Below are positions 33,286-42,378 of a stretch of 64,000 bases of DNA, piece by piece. The first letter of the stretch is position 1, and each line of letters starts with the position of its first letter. The notes beneath the pieces were generated by a model that saw only the letters and a program-made list of their open reading frames with translations, did not search any database and was not told the DNA's origin. A program made the translations under genes and the position numbers. This stretch comes from RPQJ01 sp963777725 (lineage in GTDB: Bacteria > Pseudomonadota > Gammaproteobacteria > Steroidobacterales > Steroidobacteraceae), in assembly GCA_963777725.1 (NCBI GenBank), contig CAVZRR010000002.1:124001-188000 (forward strand). Direction: 5' to 3'.

Positions 33286-34224
33286 ATGCTTCAACTCGAC
33301 CCCGTCATCTGGTTTTTCGTGCTGGGCCTCGCCGCCGGCGTCGCCCGGGCCGACCTGCGCCTGCCCGCGGCGATCTACGAATTCGTCAGCACCGTATTGT
33401 TGCTCTCGATCGGCCTCAAGGGCGGTGTCGAACTCGCGCGTGACACGGGCGGCCTGCCTGCGGTCGAACTGGGAGGCATCCTGCTGCTCGGCTTCCTGCT
33501 GCCGCTGCCGGCATTCGCAGTCGCGCGGCGCATCGGCCGGCTCTCGCGTGCGGACGCCGCGTCGCTCGCCGCGCACTACGGCTCGGTGAGCGTCGGCACG
33601 TTCGCCGTCGTGGTCAGCTACCTTGCGGCCCGCGGCATCTCGTTCGAGGGGCGGGCGCCGGTCTGGGTGGTGCTGCTCGAGGTGCCGGCCATCCTTGCGG
33701 GCATCGTGCTGGCGCGCGGCCTGCAAGGCGACGTCGCGTGGGGCCGGCTGCTGCGCGAACTGTTCCTCGGCCGCAGCATCGTGCTGCTGCTCGGCGGTCT
33801 TGCGATCGGCTGGCTCGCCGGTCCGGAGGGCACCGCGTCGATCCAGCCGCTGTTCTTCGACCTGTTCAAGGGGATCCTGGCGCTGTTCCTGCTCGAGATG
33901 GGGCTCATCGCCGCCGCGCAACTGCCGACGTTGCGCCGGCATGGCCTGTTCATCACGCTCTTCGGCGTCCTGACGCCGCTCGTGTTCGCGGTCGTGGGCG
34001 CGCTGCTCGGCCGCGCGCTCGGGCTTTCGCTGGGCGGTGCTGTCGTGCTGGCGACGCTGGCGGCCAGCGCTTCCTACATCGCGGCGCCGGCTGCCATCCG
34101 CACCGCGGTGCCGGAGGCAAATCCGGCCCTGTCGCTGACGGCGTCGCTGGCCGTCACGTTCCCGTTCAACATCATCGTCGGCATCCCGCTTTACGAGCGC
34201 CTCGCCACGGCGCTCGCCGGCTGA
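33286..34224 (+). CDS. SbtA-like sodium-dependent bicarbonate transporter
   Basis: A 312-residue membrane protein with about ten hydrophobic helices arranged as two inverted halves, as in the SbtA/DUF897 family: VIWFFVLGLAAGVARADLRL, IYEFVSTVLLLSIGLKGGVE, SLAAHYGSVSVGTFAVV, FFDLFKGILALFLLEMGLIA and AASASYIAAPAAIRTAVPEA are conserved-looking blocks. In cyanobacteria SbtA imports bicarbonate with sodium. The next gene encodes a small PII-like protein like the SbtA partner SbtB. The role in a likely heterotroph is open: carboxylase supply or pH control. Confidence 0.87.
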   Translation: MLQLDPVIWFFVLGLAAGVARADLRLPAAIYEFVSTVLLLSIGLKGGVELARDTGGLPAVELGGILLLGFLLPLPAFAVARRIGRLSRADAASLAAHYGSVSVGTFAVVVSYLAARGISFEGRAPVWVVLLEVPAILAGIVLARGLQGDVAWGRLLRELFLGRSIVLLLGGLAIGWLAGPEGTASIQPLFFDLFKGILALFLLEMGLIAAAQLPTLRRHGLFITLFGVLTPLVFAVVGALLGRALGLSLGGAVVLATLAASASYIAAPAAIRTAVPEANPALSLTASLAVTFPFNIIVGIPLYERLATALAG

Positions 34225-34235
34225 GGATCGCACCC

Positions 34236-34538
34236 ATGGAGCACTTCCCGCGCCGCCTGCTCACCATCGTCACGGAGGCCCTGCTCGAGCGCGAGCTGCT
34301 CGCCGAGTTCGAGGCGCTCGGCGTGCGCGGCTACACGATCACCGACGCGCGCGGCAAGGGCGGCCGAGGCACCCGCCAGTCGGACTGGGCGCAGGAGGGC
34401 AACGTGCGCATCGAGATCGTCTGCGAGCCAGCGCTCGCCGAGCGCATCGCCGCGCGGCTGCGGGAGCGTTACTACGACCACTACGCGATGATCCTGTACC
34501 TGCAGGACGTCAGCGTGCTGCGGCCCGACAAGTTCTGA
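34236..34538 (+). CDS. PII-like protein, SbtB type
   Basis: A 100-residue protein beginning MEHFPRRLLTIVTEALLERE with the ferredoxin-like PII fold: strand, helix, then a T-loop region GKGGRGTRQSDWAQEGNVR and a C-terminal DHYAMILYLQDVSVLRPDKF. It lacks the classic GlnB uridylylation site. SbtB proteins bind adenine nucleotides including cyclic AMP and gate SbtA. It starts 11 bases after the transporter gene on the same strand, so the pair is very likely co-expressed. Confidence 0.85.
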   Translation: MEHFPRRLLTIVTEALLERELLAEFEALGVRGYTITDARGKGGRGTRQSDWAQEGNVRIEIVCEPALAERIAARLRERYYDHYAMILYLQDVSVLRPDKF

Positions 34539-34573
34539 GCCCGGCGACCGCAAATCACGAATCGTCACAGCCG

Positions 34574-35047
34574 ATGCAGTCACCGAACCCACTGCAGTCT
34601 TCGCCCGAGGTCCCCGCAGGCCTGCTGCGCCGCCTCGGCGCCGTACTTTACGACGCAATGCTGCTGCTCGCGGTGCTGATGATCGCGACGGCGGCCTTCC
34701 TGCCGCTCACGGGTGGCGAAGCGCTCGACCCGGAAGCACACCCGGCGCTCGAATTCGCCTACCGGGCGGTGCTCCTGCTGCTGATCGTCGGCTACTTCGG
34801 GATCTTCTGGACCCGGCGCGGACAGACGCTCGGCATGGCTTCGTGGCGCCTGCGCATCGAGCGCGACGACGGCGCGACCCTCGGCTGGCGCGACACCGCG
34901 CTGCGTCTCGGAGCGGCCGTGCTGTCGTGGTTGCCGTTCGGGCTCGGCTACCTGTGGATTGCGATCGACCCGCAGCGGCGCGCGTGGCACGACCGGCTGA
35001 GCGGCACTCGGATCCTGCTCGTGCCGAAGGGCACCGGCCGCGGCTGA
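34574..35047 (+). CDS. RDD family membrane protein
   Basis: A 157-residue protein with the Arg-Asp-Asp-type family layout: PAGLLRRLGAVLYDAMLLLA at the start of helix 1, two or three hydrophobic helices, and the conserved TRRGQTLGMASWRLRIERDD and DPQRRAWHDRLSGTRILLVP at the C-terminus. The family has no settled function; some members affect ion or proton exchange. It follows the SbtB-like gene by 35 bases and converges with lptG, with six bases between the stop codons. Confidence 0.88.
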   Translation: MQSPNPLQSSPEVPAGLLRRLGAVLYDAMLLLAVLMIATAAFLPLTGGEALDPEAHPALEFAYRAVLLLLIVGYFGIFWTRRGQTLGMASWRLRIERDDGATLGWRDTALRLGAAVLSWLPFGLGYLWIAIDPQRRAWHDRLSGTRILLVPKGTGRG

Positions 35048-35053
35048 GGACGC

Positions 35054-36121
35054 TCAGCGCGTCCGCAGCAGCAGTCCGAACGTCAGCGCCGCGAGCAGCA
35101 CCGTCGGGCTCCAGCCGACGATCCACGGCTCCAGGTCAAAGAGCTGCCCGCTGCTCTCCAGCGTGCGGCTCAGCAGTACGAAGCCGGCCCCGATCAGGAT
35201 GCCGATCACGGTCCGCGCGCCCTGCCCGGAACTGCGCATCGGTCCGAGCGCGAATGGCAGCGCGAGGATCACGACCAGCAACAGCGCCACGAGGCGCGCG
35301 AGGCGCGACCACAGCGCGATCTCGAAGGCGTGCGCATCGAGATTGTTGCGCTCGAGGTAGCCGATGTAGGTCACCAGGTCGCGCAGGCCCATGGTTTCGG
35401 GGGCGACCACTGCGAGACCGAGGAAGTCCGCCGACAGCGACGACTTGACCTCGTGCATGTCGGCGCGCCCGGACTCCGTGCCACCGTTTGCGAAGCGCGT
35501 CTCGGCGAAGCCCTCGAGGCGCCAGCGGCTCTGCTCGTCCACGCTGGCGGTCTCTGCGCGCCCGACACTGAGCAGGCGGCGGCCGCCGTCGAAGCGGAAC
35601 ACCTGCACACCCCCATAACGCGAGTCCGCCGACTGCTGTTCGACGCTGATGATCGTGTCGCCGTCACGGACCCAGGTGCCACCCTTGCCGGCGAAGCTGA
35701 ACTCGCTGAACTTGCTGAAGGTCTTGATCTGGCGCGCATACTTCTCGAGCGGCGGCGCCACGAACTCGCCGAGACCGACCATCACGACGGCGAGAAGGAA
35801 CCCGGCGATGGCCAGCCAGCGGCAGAACTGCGCGGTCGTGATTCCCGAAGCGCGCATCACGACGAGCTCGCTGCCGCGGGCGAGGTTGCCGAGCCCGAGC
35901 AGCGCGCCGATCAGCGCGCCCACCGGCAAAAGCTGGAACAGGTAACTCGGCAGGCTGAGCCCGACGAACAGCATCGCCTGGCTGGCCGAATAGCCACCGG
36001 TGCCGATGTCGTCCTGCTGGCCGATGAACAGGAACAGCGCGCCGAGTGCCAGCAGCACGAGCATCACGAGCGCGGTGTAGCCGAGAATCGTGCGGATGAT
36101 GTAGTTGCCGAGGATCGTCAC
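35054..36121 (-). CDS. lptG: LPS export ABC transporter permease LptG
   Basis: A 355-residue permease of the LptB2FG complex that extracts lipopolysaccharide from the inner membrane. It has three N-terminal helices (ILGNYIIRTILGYTALVMLV), a periplasmic beta-jellyroll domain in the middle (WVRDGDTIISVEQQSADSRY, WRLEGFAETRF) and three C-terminal helices. The start is a GTG at 36121 overlapping the lptF stop by four bases; a longer in-frame extension lies inside lptF. Order lptF-lptG is conserved in gammaproteobacteria. Confidence 0.93.
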   Translation of the reverse strand: MTILGNYIIRTILGYTALVMLVLLALGALFLFIGQQDDIGTGGYSASQAMLFVGLSLPSYLFQLLPVGALIGALLGLGNLARGSELVVMRASGITTAQFCRWLAIAGFLLAVVMVGLGEFVAPPLEKYARQIKTFSKFSEFSFAGKGGTWVRDGDTIISVEQQSADSRYGGVQVFRFDGGRRLLSVGRAETASVDEQSRWRLEGFAETRFANGGTESGRADMHEVKSSLSADFLGLAVVAPETMGLRDLVTYIGYLERNNLDAHAFEIALWSRLARLVALLLVVILALPFALGPMRSSGQGARTVIGILIGAGFVLLSRTLESSGQLFDLEPWIVGWSPTVLLAALTFGLLLRTR

Positions 36122-37215
36122 GTCACTTTCCCCGCCCGCGCCCGCCGCCACAATGGTCCCGGCCGCTCGTCGCGCCAGAGCAACCACATCGCCAGTGCGA
36201 TCGGCAGCAGGTGCACCCACCACATGCCGAACGCGCCACCGGCGGCGTCCTTCTCTATCCAGACGCGCACGGTGGCGACGAGGTTCGAGTAGATGAAATA
36301 AGCCAGCACCGCGACGCCGATGCGGGCAAAGCGGCCCTCGCGCGGGCGCAGCTTGGCGAGCGGCACGGCCAGCAGGGTCAGCACTGCGGCCATCGTCGGG
36401 ACCGCGATTCGCCAGGCGAGCTCGGCCCGGTCCGGCCCCTCCTCCGAGCCGAGCAGCGCCGCGGTCGCCCTGAGCTCACGACGCTCCTTTTTCGCCCGGT
36501 ATTCGGGCATCCGCACCGGAATGCCGTGCTCCTTGAACTCGACGATGCGCCACTCGTTGCGGCCCGGCACGCCTTCGTACCGACGGCCGTCGAACAGCAC
36601 GAAGACCTGCTCGGCCTGCCCGGCCCCGCGCTGCTCCGCGCGCTCGGCTACCGCGATCTCGAGCCGGTCCTCGACCCGTCGCTGCACGAAGACGCCCTCG
36701 AGCTGCCCGTTGCGCTGCACTTTCTCGGCGTAGAAAACCGCGTCGCCACCGGCGAACGATCGAAACCGCCCGGCCTCGAGCGCGCCGAACTGGGCAGTGC
36801 GCAACGCTTCGATGCGGATCTCCTGCGCGCGCATGCCGGCGACTGGAACGACTCGGAAGGACAGCGCAGCGAGCAGCGCCACGACCACGAGCGCGAAGAT
36901 CACGATCGGCCGGTAGATGCTGACCGGCCCCACCCCGCAGGCCGCCATCGCGGTCATCTCGCTCTCGTGATAGAGCCGCCCGAGCGCGAGCACGATGCCG
37001 AGGAACAGGCCGATCGGCACCAGCACCGTGAGCTGCTGCAGCGTCGTGAGCCCGATCAGCGTCAGCACGACGCTGCCCGGAAAACCGCTCTGGGCCGCCT
37101 GGCCGAGGACGCGAGCGAGCTGGTTCGACAGCAGCACGACCAGCAGGACTCCGGTGACGGCCACGGAAGTCTGTGCGACTTCTCGCAGCAGGTAACGGTC
37201 AAGCCGGGTGAGCAC
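36118..37215 (-). CDS. lptF: LPS export ABC transporter permease LptF
   Basis: A 365-residue permease, matching E. coli LptF in length. It starts (GTG, 37215) with LTRLDRYLLREVAQTSVAVT, has the coupling-helix-like segment LALGRLYHESEMTAMAACGV, a periplasmic jellyroll with EKVQRNGQLEGVFVQRR, and three C-terminal helices. It forms the LPS-extracting heterodimer with LptG using ATPase LptB. An ATG at 37284 would add 23 residues and run into the divergent pepA promoter region, so the GTG is preferred but not proven. Confidence 0.92.
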   Translation of the reverse strand: MLTRLDRYLLREVAQTSVAVTGVLLVVLLSNQLARVLGQAAQSGFPGSVVLTLIGLTTLQQLTVLVPIGLFLGIVLALGRLYHESEMTAMAACGVGPVSIYRPIVIFALVVVALLAALSFRVVPVAGMRAQEIRIEALRTAQFGALEAGRFRSFAGGDAVFYAEKVQRNGQLEGVFVQRRVEDRLEIAVAERAEQRGAGQAEQVFVLFDGRRYEGVPGRNEWRIVEFKEHGIPVRMPEYRAKKERRELRATAALLGSEEGPDRAELAWRIAVPTMAAVLTLLAVPLAKLRPREGRFARIGVAVLAYFIYSNLVATVRVWIEKDAAGGAFGMWWVHLLPIALAMWLLWRDERPGPLWRRARAGKVT

Positions 37216-37352
37216 AGGTCGCGGCTCCGGTCGGGAAACGGTAGACTTCGGCGTCAGCGCGCGGCGCAAGTGTAACGGGCGCAATGGCCGGGCGGCCAGC
37301 CGGTGATACGGCGCGGCCGCCAGAACAACCCGCAGGACCGAAGGAAAACAAC

Positions 37353-38837
37353 ATGCGTTACTACGCCGTGAGCGGCTCGGCTGCGCGCCAGCGCACGGAC
37401 TGCGCGATCGTCGGCCTCTACGAATCGGGGACCCTCACCGGGGCCGCGACCCAGCTCGATGCCGCGCTCGGTGGCCGCATCGCCCGTTTCGTGAAGCGCG
37501 GTGACGCGCGCGGCAAGGCTGGCGAAGTCACGCTGATCGACGTGGAACGCGGCCCGTGCGAGCGCGTGCTGCTGGTCGGTCTGGGCAAGAAGGACGGCTT
37601 CGGCCGCAAGCAGTACAAGAAGGCGCTGCTGGCCGCAGCCGCGGCCCTCGCGAAAACCGGCGCGCGCGACGCGGTGAGCTACCTTGCGACCGAGCCGCTG
37701 CCGGAGACCGACGCGTATTACCGCGCGCGGCTGGCCGCCGAATCGGTGGGCAGCGCCTTGTACCGGATCCCGGCGATCCGCAGCACGCGCAAACCGTCGC
37801 CGCCGGCGCTGCGCAGCTTCGGCGTCGCCGTGCCGGAGAAGGACCAGACCAAGGACGCGGAGCGCGGCCTCGAGCACGGTCGCGGCATCGCCGCTGGCGC
37901 GGCGCTGACCCGCGACCTCGCGAACCTGCCCGCGAACGTCTGCACGCCGTCCTATCTCGCGCGGCAGGCACGCGAGCTCGCTCGCCAGCACGCGAGCATC
38001 AAGGCGCAGATCCTCGATGAAGCGGCGCTGCGGCGCCTGAAGATGGGCGCGCTGCTGTCGGTCACGGCGGGCACCGACGAACCTGCCAAGCTGATCGTGC
38101 TGCGGCACCAGGGCGGCCCGGCCGGCCAGGCGCCGGTGGTGCTGGTCGGCAAGGGCGTCACGTTCGACAGCGGCGGCATTTCACTGAAGCAGCCCCCGGG
38201 CATGGACGAGATGAAATTCGACATGACCGGTGCCGCCAGCGTCTTCGGCGCGTTGAAGGCTGCTGCGGAAATCGGGCTGCCGGCCAACGTGATCGGGCTG
38301 GTGCCGGCCTGCGAGAACATGCCGAGCGGCCGCGCGACGAAGCCGGGCGACATCGTGCACAGCATGTCGGGCCAGACGATCGAAGTGATCAACACCGACG
38401 CCGAGGGCCGGCTGATCCTCTGCGACGCACTCACCTACGCGCGGCGCTTCAAGCCGGCCGTGGTCGTCGACGTCGCGACGCTGACGGGCGCGTGCGTGAT
38501 TGCGCTCGGCGCGCACACCAGCGCCGTCATGAGCAACGACGACGACCTCGCCGCCGAGATCGAGGCCGCCGGTCGCCGCGCCGAGGACCGCGCCTGGCAC
38601 ATGCCGATGGCCGAGGAGTACCACGACCAGCTGAAGAGCAACTTCGCGGATTTCACGAACTCGTGCGGGCGCGAGGGCGGAGCGATCACCGCGGCCTGCT
38701 TCCTCGCCAAGTTCACCGACGGCCTGCGCTGGGCGCACCTCGACATCGCCGGGACGGCGTACCTGACCGGCGCGCAGAAGGGCAGCACCGGGCGACCGGT
38801 CCCGTTGCTGATGGACTTCCTGATCCACCGCCGTTGA
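37353..38837 (+). CDS. pepA: Leucyl aminopeptidase (M17)
   Basis: A 494-residue cytosolic aminopeptidase with two metal ions. Metal-binding segments are GKGVTFDSGGISLKQ and KFDMTGAASV, and NTDAEGRLILCDAL carries the signature with Asp/Glu ligands and the Arg. It removes N-terminal residues from peptides and in E. coli also binds DNA as a site-specific recombination accessory factor. AAGGA lies upstream of the ATG at 37353; the frame extends upstream without a good start. pepA-holC-valS is the conserved gammaproteobacterial order, divergent from lptFG. Confidence 0.97.
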   Translation: MRYYAVSGSAARQRTDCAIVGLYESGTLTGAATQLDAALGGRIARFVKRGDARGKAGEVTLIDVERGPCERVLLVGLGKKDGFGRKQYKKALLAAAAALAKTGARDAVSYLATEPLPETDAYYRARLAAESVGSALYRIPAIRSTRKPSPPALRSFGVAVPEKDQTKDAERGLEHGRGIAAGAALTRDLANLPANVCTPSYLARQARELARQHASIKAQILDEAALRRLKMGALLSVTAGTDEPAKLIVLRHQGGPAGQAPVVLVGKGVTFDSGGISLKQPPGMDEMKFDMTGAASVFGALKAAAEIGLPANVIGLVPACENMPSGRATKPGDIVHSMSGQTIEVINTDAEGRLILCDALTYARRFKPAVVVDVATLTGACVIALGAHTSAVMSNDDDLAAEIEAAGRRAEDRAWHMPMAEEYHDQLKSNFADFTNSCGREGGAITAACFLAKFTDGLRWAHLDIAGTAYLTGAQKGSTGRPVPLLMDFLIHRR

Positions 38838-39277
38838 ACGCGCTCGCGACCAAGGTCGATTTCTACCTGCTGGGGGCACCGGATCCGCGGGCCCGCCTCG
38901 CGACCGCATGCCGGCTGGCCGAGAAGGCCTTCGATCAGGGGATGCGAGTGACCGTACGCACGGCGAGCCCCGCAGAGGCGGTCGAACTCGACGACCTGCT
39001 GTGGACTTTCAGCGACCGCAGTTTCGTGCCGCATGCAGTCTGGCCGGCGGATCCCGCGCTCGCGGAAGAGACGCCGGTGCTGATCGCGAGTGGCGCGCTG
39101 CCCGGGACGCATCGGGACGTGCTGATCAACCTGGCCGCCGAGCCGCCGGCGGACGCACTGGGCTTCGGCCGCATCTGCGAGATCGTGGGTGCGGACGAAG
39201 CCGCCAAGCGCCAGGCCCGGGTGCGCTGGCGCGGCTATCGCGACGCGGGCCTGACGCCCGAGTCGCACAACCTCTGA
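38834..39277 (+). CDS. holC: DNA polymerase III subunit chi
   Basis: A 147-residue protein matching HolC: KVDFYLLGAPDPRARLATAC, RLAEKAFDQGMRVTVRTASP, LDDLLWTFSDRSFVPHAVWP and CEIVGADEAAKRQARVRWRG. Chi links the clamp loader to single-strand binding protein at the replication fork. The best start is a TTG at 38834 that overlaps the pepA stop (CGTTGA); no ATG gives a complete N-terminus. Translation is therefore probably coupled to pepA. Confidence 0.92.
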   Translation: MNALATKVDFYLLGAPDPRARLATACRLAEKAFDQGMRVTVRTASPAEAVELDDLLWTFSDRSFVPHAVWPADPALAEETPVLIASGALPGTHRDVLINLAAEPPADALGFGRICEIVGADEAAKRQARVRWRGYRDAGLTPESHNL

Positions 39278-39291
39278 GCAGCGAGGGCGCC

Positions 39292-39573
39292 ATGAGCCAA
39301 CCGATGGACATCATTCCCGTCCTCAACGACATCGTCGAGGACGAGCCGGATACCGTTGCGCCGATCGACCGCACCACGCTGTTCCTCGACGAGCTCGAAT
39401 CGCGGTTGACGGTCGCCATCCACGAGCACGCCGACGAGCTCGTGCACAACGCCTGCCGCGAGATGGAGGCGCTGCTGCTCGAGCAGGTCTCCGACCGGCT
39501 GCGCGCCCAGTTGCCCGGCATGATCGCGCGGATCGTCGACGAGCATTTCCACGGACCCTCGCGCACGAACTGA
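39292..39573 (+). CDS. Small acidic helical protein between holC and valS
   Basis: A 93-residue protein I cannot name. It begins MSQPMDIIPVLNDIVEDEPD and has an acidic N-terminal tail followed by about 60 residues of amphipathic helix (LFLDELESRLTVAIHEHADE, CREMEALLLEQVSDRLRAQL). No membrane segment or signal is seen. Its position, 14 bases after holC and 9 bases before valS, is within a replication/translation operon; small proteins of this kind occur there in related bacteria but without known function. Confidence 0.7.
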   Translation: MSQPMDIIPVLNDIVEDEPDTVAPIDRTTLFLDELESRLTVAIHEHADELVHNACREMEALLLEQVSDRLRAQLPGMIARIVDEHFHGPSRTN

Positions 39574-39582
39574 CTGGAATCG

Positions 39583-42378
39583 ATGGACAAGAGCTACTCG
39601 CCCGCCGACATCGAGGCACGCATCTACGCACGGTGGGAGGCGGCCGGCTGGTTCGCGCCCAACGGCACCGGCACGCCCTACTGCATCATGATCCCGCCGC
39701 CGAACGTGACGGGCACGCTGCACATGGGCCACGCGTTCCAGCACACGCTGATGGACGCACTGACGCGCTTTCACCGGATGGAAGGAGAGCGCGCGCTGTG
39801 GCAGCCGGGTACTGACCACGCGGGCATCGCGACCCAGATGGTCGTCGAACGGCAGCTGAACGCGGAAGGCAAGACGCGCCAGGACCTCGGTCGCGAGCAG
39901 TTCGTCGAGCGCGTCTGGCGGTGGAAGGAGCAGTCGGGCGGCACGATTTCGCGGCAGATGCGCCGCCTGGGCGATTCCGTGGACTGGTCGCGCGACCGCT
40001 TCACGATGGACGAGGGCCTCTCGGCCGCAGTCGCCGAAGTCTTCGTGCGCCTGCATGAGAAAGGCCTGATCTATCGCGGCCAGCGACTCGTGAACTGGGA
40101 CCCGGTCTTGCACACGGCGCTTTCCGATCTTGAGGTGGTGTCGGAACCGGAGGCCGGTCACCTCTGGCACCTGCGCTACCCGCTCGCCGACGGCTCGGGA
40201 CACCTCGTCGTCGCCACGACGCGACCCGAGACGATGCTCGGCGACACGGCGGTGGCCGTGCATCCGGACGACGAGCGCTATCGTCACCTCGTCGGTCGCG
40301 AGATCCGCCTGCCGCTCGTCGACCGGCCGATCCCGATCATTGCCGACGACTATGTCGACCCGGCCTTCGGCAGCGGCTGCGTCAAGATCACGCCGGCACA
40401 CGATTTCAACGACTACGAGATCGGCAAGCGCCACGCATTGCCGATGATCAACGTGCTGACCGCCGACGCTGCGTTGAACGACACGGTGCCCGCCGCCTAT
40501 CGCGGGCTCGACCGCTTCGAGGCGCGCAAGCGCATCGTGGCCGACCTCGAGGCCGCAGGGTTGCTCGAGAAGACCGACGCGCACACGCTGCCGGTACCGC
40601 GCGGCGATCGCAGCGGCGCGGCACTCGAGCCCTGGCTCACCGATCAGTGGTACGTGCGGATCGCCCCGCTCGCCGCGCCCGCCATCGCCGCGGTCGAGGA
40701 AGGTCGCATCCGCTTCGTGCCCGAGAACTGGGCGAAGACGTACTTCCAGTGGATGCGCAACATCCAGGACTGGTGCATCAGCCGCCAGCTCTGGTGGGGC
40801 CATCGAATCCCGGCGTGGTACGACGCGGACGGTCACGTGTACGTCGCGCGCAGCGAAGCCGAGGCGCTCGCCGCCGCGGCTGCGCGGCACGGCCGCGAAG
40901 TGCCGCTCACCCGTGACGAGGACGTGCTCGACACCTGGTTCAGCTCGGCGCTGTGGCCGTTCTCGACGCTCGGCTGGCCGCGCGAGACCCCGGAGCTCGC
41001 CGCGTTCTATCCGACCAACGTGCTCGTGACCGGCTTCGACATCATCTTCTTCTGGGTCGCCCGGATGATCATGATGGGCCTCGAGTTCAGGGGCGAGGTG
41101 CCGTTCCGGGAGGTCTACATCACGGGCCTGATCCGCGACGAGCACGGGCAGAAGATGTCGAAGTCGAAGGGCAACATCATCGACCCGCTCGACCTGATCG
41201 ACGGCATCGAGGTCGATGCGCTGATCGGCAAGCGCACGACCGGGCTGATGCAGCCGCAGATGAAGAATGCGATCGAGAAAGCCACGCGCAAGCAGTTCCC
41301 GCAGGGCATTCCCGCCTACGGCACCGATGCGCTGCGCTTCACGTTCGCGGCCTTGGCGACCATGGGCCGCGACATCCGCTTCGATCTCGGCCGCGTCGAG
41401 GGGTACCGAAACTTCTGCAACAAGCTGTGGAACGCGGCCCGCTACGTGTTGATGAACACCGAGGAGCACGCCGCCAGCCTCGCCGGGGGTGCCGGCGAGC
41501 TCACGGTCGCCGACCGCTGGATCCGCGGCCGGCTCGGCGTCGCCGTGCAGTCGGTGCGCGCGAACCTCGCGGCTTACCGTTTCGACCTCGCCGCGCAGTC
41601 GATCTACGAGTTCGTCTGGTACGAGTACTGCGACTGGTACCTCGAGCTCTGCAAGCCCGTGCTGCAGTCGGCCGACGCCTCGCCCGCAGCGAAGCTCGGC
41701 ACGCGACGCACGCTGCTCGAAGTCCTGGAGGCGACGCTGCGCATGCTGCATCCATTGATGCCGTTCATCACCGAGGAAATCTGGCAGCGCGTCGGTCCGC
41801 TCGCCGGCCGCAACGGCCCGAGCGTGATGCTCGAGCCTTACCCTCGCGCCGCGGAGTTCCCCGCCGACGCGGACGCCGAGCGCCAGGTTGCGGCGTTGCA
41901 GGCGGTCGTGCTCGGCATCCGCCAGATTCGCGGCGAACTCGACGTGCCGCACTCGCGGGCGACTCCGGTCTTCGTGCAGACCACCCGCGAGGGCGACGCC
42001 GAGGCGCTGGCCGCGCTGGCGGGCACGATCACGCGAGTCGGCAACCTGGAATCGGTCAGCGTCGTCGCGTCCGAGTCGGCCTTGCCGCCCTGCGCGATCG
42101 CGATCATCGACGGACGGGCGATCCTCGCGCCGTTCTCGCGCCTGGTCGACGACGTGTCGGCGGAACTCGCCCGCCTCGAGAAGCGGCGCGCGAAGACCGG
42201 GCTCGAGCGCGACAAGTGCGCGGCGAAACTCGCGAACGCCAGCTTCGTCGCGAACGCACCGCCGGAGGTCGTCGCCAAGGAGCGCGACCGGGTCGCGGAG
42301 TTCGAGCGCCAGCTCGAGCAGCTCGGCGAGCAGATGCGGCGGCTGGCCACGGTGCAGCAGGCCGGAGTCACAGCGTGA
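39583..42378 (+). CDS. valS: Valyl-tRNA synthetase
   Basis: A 931-residue class I synthetase. The HIGH element is PPPNVTGTLHMGHAFQHTLM, the KMSKS loop is DEHGQKMSKSKGNIIDPLDL, the editing (CP1) domain includes TTRPETMLGDTAVAVHPDDE, and the C-terminal coiled coil (SAELARLEKRRAKTGLERDK) typical of ValRS is present. It charges tRNA-Val and hydrolyses mischarged threonine. The stop overlaps the GTG of the following MoxR gene, linking an essential housekeeping gene to the MoxR-DUF58-transglutaminase operon. Confidence 0.98.
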   Translation: MDKSYSPADIEARIYARWEAAGWFAPNGTGTPYCIMIPPPNVTGTLHMGHAFQHTLMDALTRFHRMEGERALWQPGTDHAGIATQMVVERQLNAEGKTRQDLGREQFVERVWRWKEQSGGTISRQMRRLGDSVDWSRDRFTMDEGLSAAVAEVFVRLHEKGLIYRGQRLVNWDPVLHTALSDLEVVSEPEAGHLWHLRYPLADGSGHLVVATTRPETMLGDTAVAVHPDDERYRHLVGREIRLPLVDRPIPIIADDYVDPAFGSGCVKITPAHDFNDYEIGKRHALPMINVLTADAALNDTVPAAYRGLDRFEARKRIVADLEAAGLLEKTDAHTLPVPRGDRSGAALEPWLTDQWYVRIAPLAAPAIAAVEEGRIRFVPENWAKTYFQWMRNIQDWCISRQLWWGHRIPAWYDADGHVYVARSEAEALAAAAARHGREVPLTRDEDVLDTWFSSALWPFSTLGWPRETPELAAFYPTNVLVTGFDIIFFWVARMIMMGLEFRGEVPFREVYITGLIRDEHGQKMSKSKGNIIDPLDLIDGIEVDALIGKRTTGLMQPQMKNAIEKATRKQFPQGIPAYGTDALRFTFAALATMGRDIRFDLGRVEGYRNFCNKLWNAARYVLMNTEEHAASLAGGAGELTVADRWIRGRLGVAVQSVRANLAAYRFDLAAQSIYEFVWYEYCDWYLELCKPVLQSADASPAAKLGTRRTLLEVLEATLRMLHPLMPFITEEIWQRVGPLAGRNGPSVMLEPYPRAAEFPADADAERQVAALQAVVLGIRQIRGELDVPHSRATPVFVQTTREGDAEALAALAGTITRVGNLESVSVVASESALPPCAIAIIDGRAILAPFSRLVDDVSAELARLEKRRAKTGLERDKCAAKLANASFVANAPPEVVAKERDRVAEFERQLEQLGEQMRRLATVQQAGVTA

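Noticed and set aside
39235..41952. A very long open frame antisense to valS (about 900 codons), rich in Arg, His, Asp and Val
   Set aside because: Its composition is the mirror of a GC-rich coding strand, it has no recognisable motif, and valS on the other strand is unmistakable.
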